Below are positions 62,814 through 64,000 of a DNA stretch of 64,000 nucleotides, piece after piece. The stretch lies in contig CAZNGS010000015.1 of the NCBI GenBank assembly GCA_964572825.1, positions 1-64,000 of the forward strand, read 5' to 3'. This DNA is from CAYVBE01 sp964572825. GTDB taxonomy: Bacteria > Planctomycetota > Brocadiia > SM23-32. The number at the start of each line of letters is the position of its first letter. Positions within the stretch are counted from its first letter, which is position 1. A model generated the notes under the pieces. It did no database searches and was not told the DNA's origin. It worked only from the letters and a program-made list of their open reading frames with translations. A program made the translations under genes and the position numbers.

Positions 62814-64000
62814 ATGGGATTCAAGGGTTGGGCAGCGTTGGTTCTGACGTTCGCGCTGGGTGTCGCGTCTTTCGCGGCGGAGGAGTGGACGCAGTTTCGC
62901 GGCCCTGGCGGACTGGGCGTCTCGACGGCCACAGGGCTGCCGGTGGAGTGGGACGGCAGCACCAACATTACCTGGAAGACGGACCTGCCGGGCCCGGGCA
63001 CCTCCAGCCCTGTGGTTTACGGGGACCGGATGTTCTTGACCTGCTACTCCGGCTACGGTCTCAACGTCCGGGGTCGGGGGGAATCCTCCGGAGGGGGCTC
63101 TGGGAACATCGAGGACCTGACGCACCACGTCATCTGCCTTGACGCGGACAGCGGCAACATACTGTGGGACAAGAAACTGGACCAGGGCTCGAAGCGGGCC
63201 AAATTCGGCAGTTTTCTGACCTACCACGGCTACGCCTCCAGCACGCCCGCCGTGGATGGGGACGCCGTCTATGTCTTCTTCGGGCCGGTCGGCGTCTTCG
63301 CATTCAGCCACGAGGGCGAGCAGCTCTGGCAGGCCGACGTGGGGAACCGAACGCACGGCTGGGGAACCGGTTCTTCCCCGTTGCTCTACCAGGACAAGGT
63401 CATCGTCAACGCGGGCGTCGAGAGCGGCTCGCTCGTCGCGCTCGATAGGAAGACGGGCGAGGAGGTCTGGAGCCAGGGCGGCATGACCATGACCTGGGTC
63501 AGTCCCATGCTGGGGGATGCGGGCGACCGGGAGGAGGTCGTCATGAACGTGCGGCGCCAGGTGATGGCCTTCGATCCCGCCACGGGCCGGCAGCTCTGGC
63601 ATTGCGACGGCATTCGGGATTACGTCTGCTCCAGCGTGGTCTCGCACGAGGGGGTGGTGTACGTCATCGGCGGCCGGAGAGGGAAGTGCCTGGCTGTGCG
63701 GGCCGGGGGCGAGGGCGACGTCTCGGACATGCACGTGCTGTGGGAGGCCAGGGTCGGCAGCGACGTCTCCTCTCCGGTCTATCACGACGGCTATCTCTAC
63801 TGGCCTCACGAGAAGCGCGGCATCCTCTACTGCGTGAACGCGGAGAACGGCGAGGTCGTTTACCAGGAGAAGCTCCCCTCCGACGGGCCGGCGCCCATGT
63901 TCTACGCCTCCCCCATCCTGGCCGATGGGCGACTCTATTACGTCAGCCGACGGGGCGGCACCTACGTGGTGGCGGCGAAGCCGGAGTTCGAGCTTCTGGC
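62814..64000 (+). CDS. Exported PQQ-like beta-propeller protein, copy 3 (3' end beyond window)
   Basis: At least 395 residues, cut by the right edge of the window. Signal peptide KGWAALVLTFALGVASFA, then the family opening WTQFRGPGGLG, NITWKTDLPGPGTSSPVVYG, and repeated docking motifs (LDADSGNILWDK, LDRKTGEEVWSQ, FDPATGRQLWH, VNAENGEVVYQ). Five or more blades are visible, with a Gly/Ser-rich loop (GESSGGGSGN) unique to this copy. As in copy 1 no PQQ- or Ca-binding residues could be assigned. ATG 62814 follows GCTGGAG; it begins 41 bp after the deleted copy 2, so the two are tandem duplicates. Confidence 0.82.
   Translation, partial: MGFKGWAALVLTFALGVASFAAEEWTQFRGPGGLGVSTATGLPVEWDGSTNITWKTDLPGPGTSSPVVYGDRMFLTCYSGYGLNVRGRGESSGGGSGNIEDLTHHVICLDADSGNILWDKKLDQGSKRAKFGSFLTYHGYASSTPAVDGDAVYVFFGPVGVFAFSHEGEQLWQADVGNRTHGWGTGSSPLLYQDKVIVNAGVESGSLVALDRKTGEEVWSQGGMTMTWVSPMLGDAGDREEVVMNVRRQVMAFDPATGRQLWHCDGIRDYVCSSVVSHEGVVYVIGGRRGKCLAVRAGGEGDVSDMHVLWEARVGSDVSSPVYHDGYLYWPHEKRGILYCVNAENGEVVYQEKLPSDGPAPMFYASPILADGRLYYVSRRGGTYVVAAKPEFELL

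Noticed and set aside
1..64000. CRISPR arrays, rRNA, tRNA, prophage or integrase genes
   Set aside because: None seen; no regularly spaced repeats and no phage or integrase motifs in any translated frame.

Overview
The window is 64 kb of high-GC bacterial DNA, densely coding, with many GTG and some TTG starts and short intergenic gaps. No rRNA, tRNA or CRISPR array was seen. Content points to a heterotroph of the PVC/FCB-adjacent kind (Planctomycetota, Lentisphaerota, Hydrogenedentota or similar): PQQ-type propellers opening with a W-x-x-FRGP motif, Tat-exported FAD oxidoreductases, large secreted glycoside hydrolases, several enolase-superfamily dehydratases, secreted parallel beta-helix proteins and a RAYT/REP relic. 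A Re-citrate-synthase-like enzyme and a DUF362 ferredoxin protein hint at an anaerobic or microaerobic lifestyle. The phylum is inference; no phylogenetic marker was compared.

Region 1 (1-17.8 kb) is mixed-strand and largely housekeeping: a truncated GH43/32-like propeller, a secreted clan-A glycoside hydrolase, lysS, a metallophosphoesterase, a Re-citrate/homocitrate synthase family enzyme, a REP/RAYT scar, malic enzyme, an MtaB-type tRNA methylthiotransferase, a stand-alone CoaB, a GH38 alpha-mannosidase followed by a DUF362 ferredoxin protein, nadC, and an AraC-family regulator.

Region 2 (18-64 kb) is entirely on the + strand. From 20368 to the window end, over 43 kb, no gap between genes exceeds about 60 bp and many junctions overlap by 1-4 bp, so it reads as one very long operon-like catabolic island. 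It holds enzymes for sugar or sugar-acid processing (three enolase-superfamily genes with a KxH motif, one carrying an in-frame amber codon; two aldo/keto reductases; two FAD oxidoreductases; a UroD-family protein; a U32-like protein), glycoside hydrolases (GH106-like, GH36-like), exported SGNH esterase-like proteins, a PhoD-like phosphoesterase, three PQQ-like propellers, and seven paralogues of a secreted parallel beta-helix family.

The beta-helix family is the most distinctive feature. Each member has an N-terminal Fn3-like domain with a PPTLxCLGFxW motif, one or two helix modules with an AAGDGEV motif, and a C-terminal tail ending in PHYGPR. One copy is a helix-Fn3-helix fusion, and one is split by a frameshift just before its C-terminal part, which includes a malectin-like domain. 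Together with an internally deleted propeller, a nonsense-interrupted dehydratase and a 60-bp tandem duplication in the alpha-mannosidase, this suggests an island that is expanding by duplication and decaying at the same time. A working model is extracellular capture and depolymerisation of a complex, probably esterified or phosphorylated glycan, followed by cytoplasmic oxidation, reduction and dehydration of the sugars; the substrate cannot be named from sequence.
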